From CAG-492 sp035388585 (GTDB taxonomy: Bacteria; Bacillota; Clostridia; TANB77; CAG-508): DNA of 42,802 nucleotides. Under the pieces are notes generated by a model. The model was not told where the DNA came from. It was given only the letters and a program-made list of their open reading frames with translations, and did no database searches. Within the stretch, counting starts at the first letter, position 1. Each line of letters starts with the position of its first letter. Positions 42,777-42,802 of this stretch are shown one piece after another. The stretch is taken from contig DAOOQE010000010.1 of assembly GCA_035388585.1 (NCBI GenBank), forward strand, positions 1-42,802, given 5' to 3'. The position numbers and the translations under genes are program-made.

Positions 42777-42802
42777 GGTTTTTTGACAATTTAGACTATT
42801 AT

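Overview
The window reads as a chromosomal segment of a very AT-rich, low-GC Firmicute, most likely an anaerobic member of the Clostridia. The evidence is the base composition, strong AGGAGG-type ribosome sites, TTGACA/TATAAT promoters, a QueH-type queuosine enzyme, a TagO/Wzm/Wzt-style surface polysaccharide cluster, and a probable OLE RNA with its OapA-like membrane protein. Every gene I can support lies on the minus strand, so transcription runs from high to low coordinates.

Region by region, in transcription order. (1) 42.8-33.5 kb holds housekeeping genes: a LacX-like mutarotase, a small membrane protein, valS, a polysaccharide deacetylase, rdgB, an RsmB-like rRNA m5C methyltransferase, and a lemA plus TPM-domain pair. 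(2) 33.4-32.0 kb holds a strong promoter, a ~611-nt highly structured RNA I identify as OLE RNA, and an OapA-like membrane protein. (3) 31.9-29.2 kb holds a Fic-fold protein lacking the catalytic His, then tyrS and a terminator. (4) 28.9-6.1 kb is a large surface polysaccharide cluster. It starts with an RpiA-like isomerase, two GT2 enzymes, a Wzy-like polymerase, a GT4 and another GT2. A consensus promoter at 22.8 kb then precedes wzt-wzm, the UDP-L-FucNAc genes (capE-capF-wecB/fnlC type), three related GT2 genes, a GT-C enzyme, a DPM1-like GT2, a DUF2304 protein, a GT2, an SMR/EamA-like small membrane protein, glf, a frameshifted tagO/wecA, and a PssD/PssE-type split glycosyltransferase. (5) 6.0-0.2 kb holds queH, an isolated 141-residue gene with its own promoter and terminator, polA and galE.

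The cluster predicts a wall or capsule glycan started on undecaprenyl phosphate with GlcNAc-1-P and extended by PssD/E and many GT2 enzymes. L-FucNAc and galactofuranose are likely components: GalE supplies UDP-Gal and Glf converts it to UDP-Galf. A lipid-linked side-chain sugar may be added by the DPM1-like GT2, DUF2304 and GT-C trio, resembling GacI/GacJ/GacL of streptococci. Export is by the Wzm/Wzt ABC transporter.

Two observations stand out. One is the OLE RNA-OapA locus. The other is a recurring pattern in which the DNA just after a stop codon is a decayed tandem copy of the gene's own last 30-85 bp. It is clear at galE, polA, the TPM gene and the mutarotase, and weaker at the rsmB-like and deacetylase genes. 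Single-base frameshifting of tagO, a 141-bp inverted-repeat element and the orphan 141-residue gene cassette are also worth checking.
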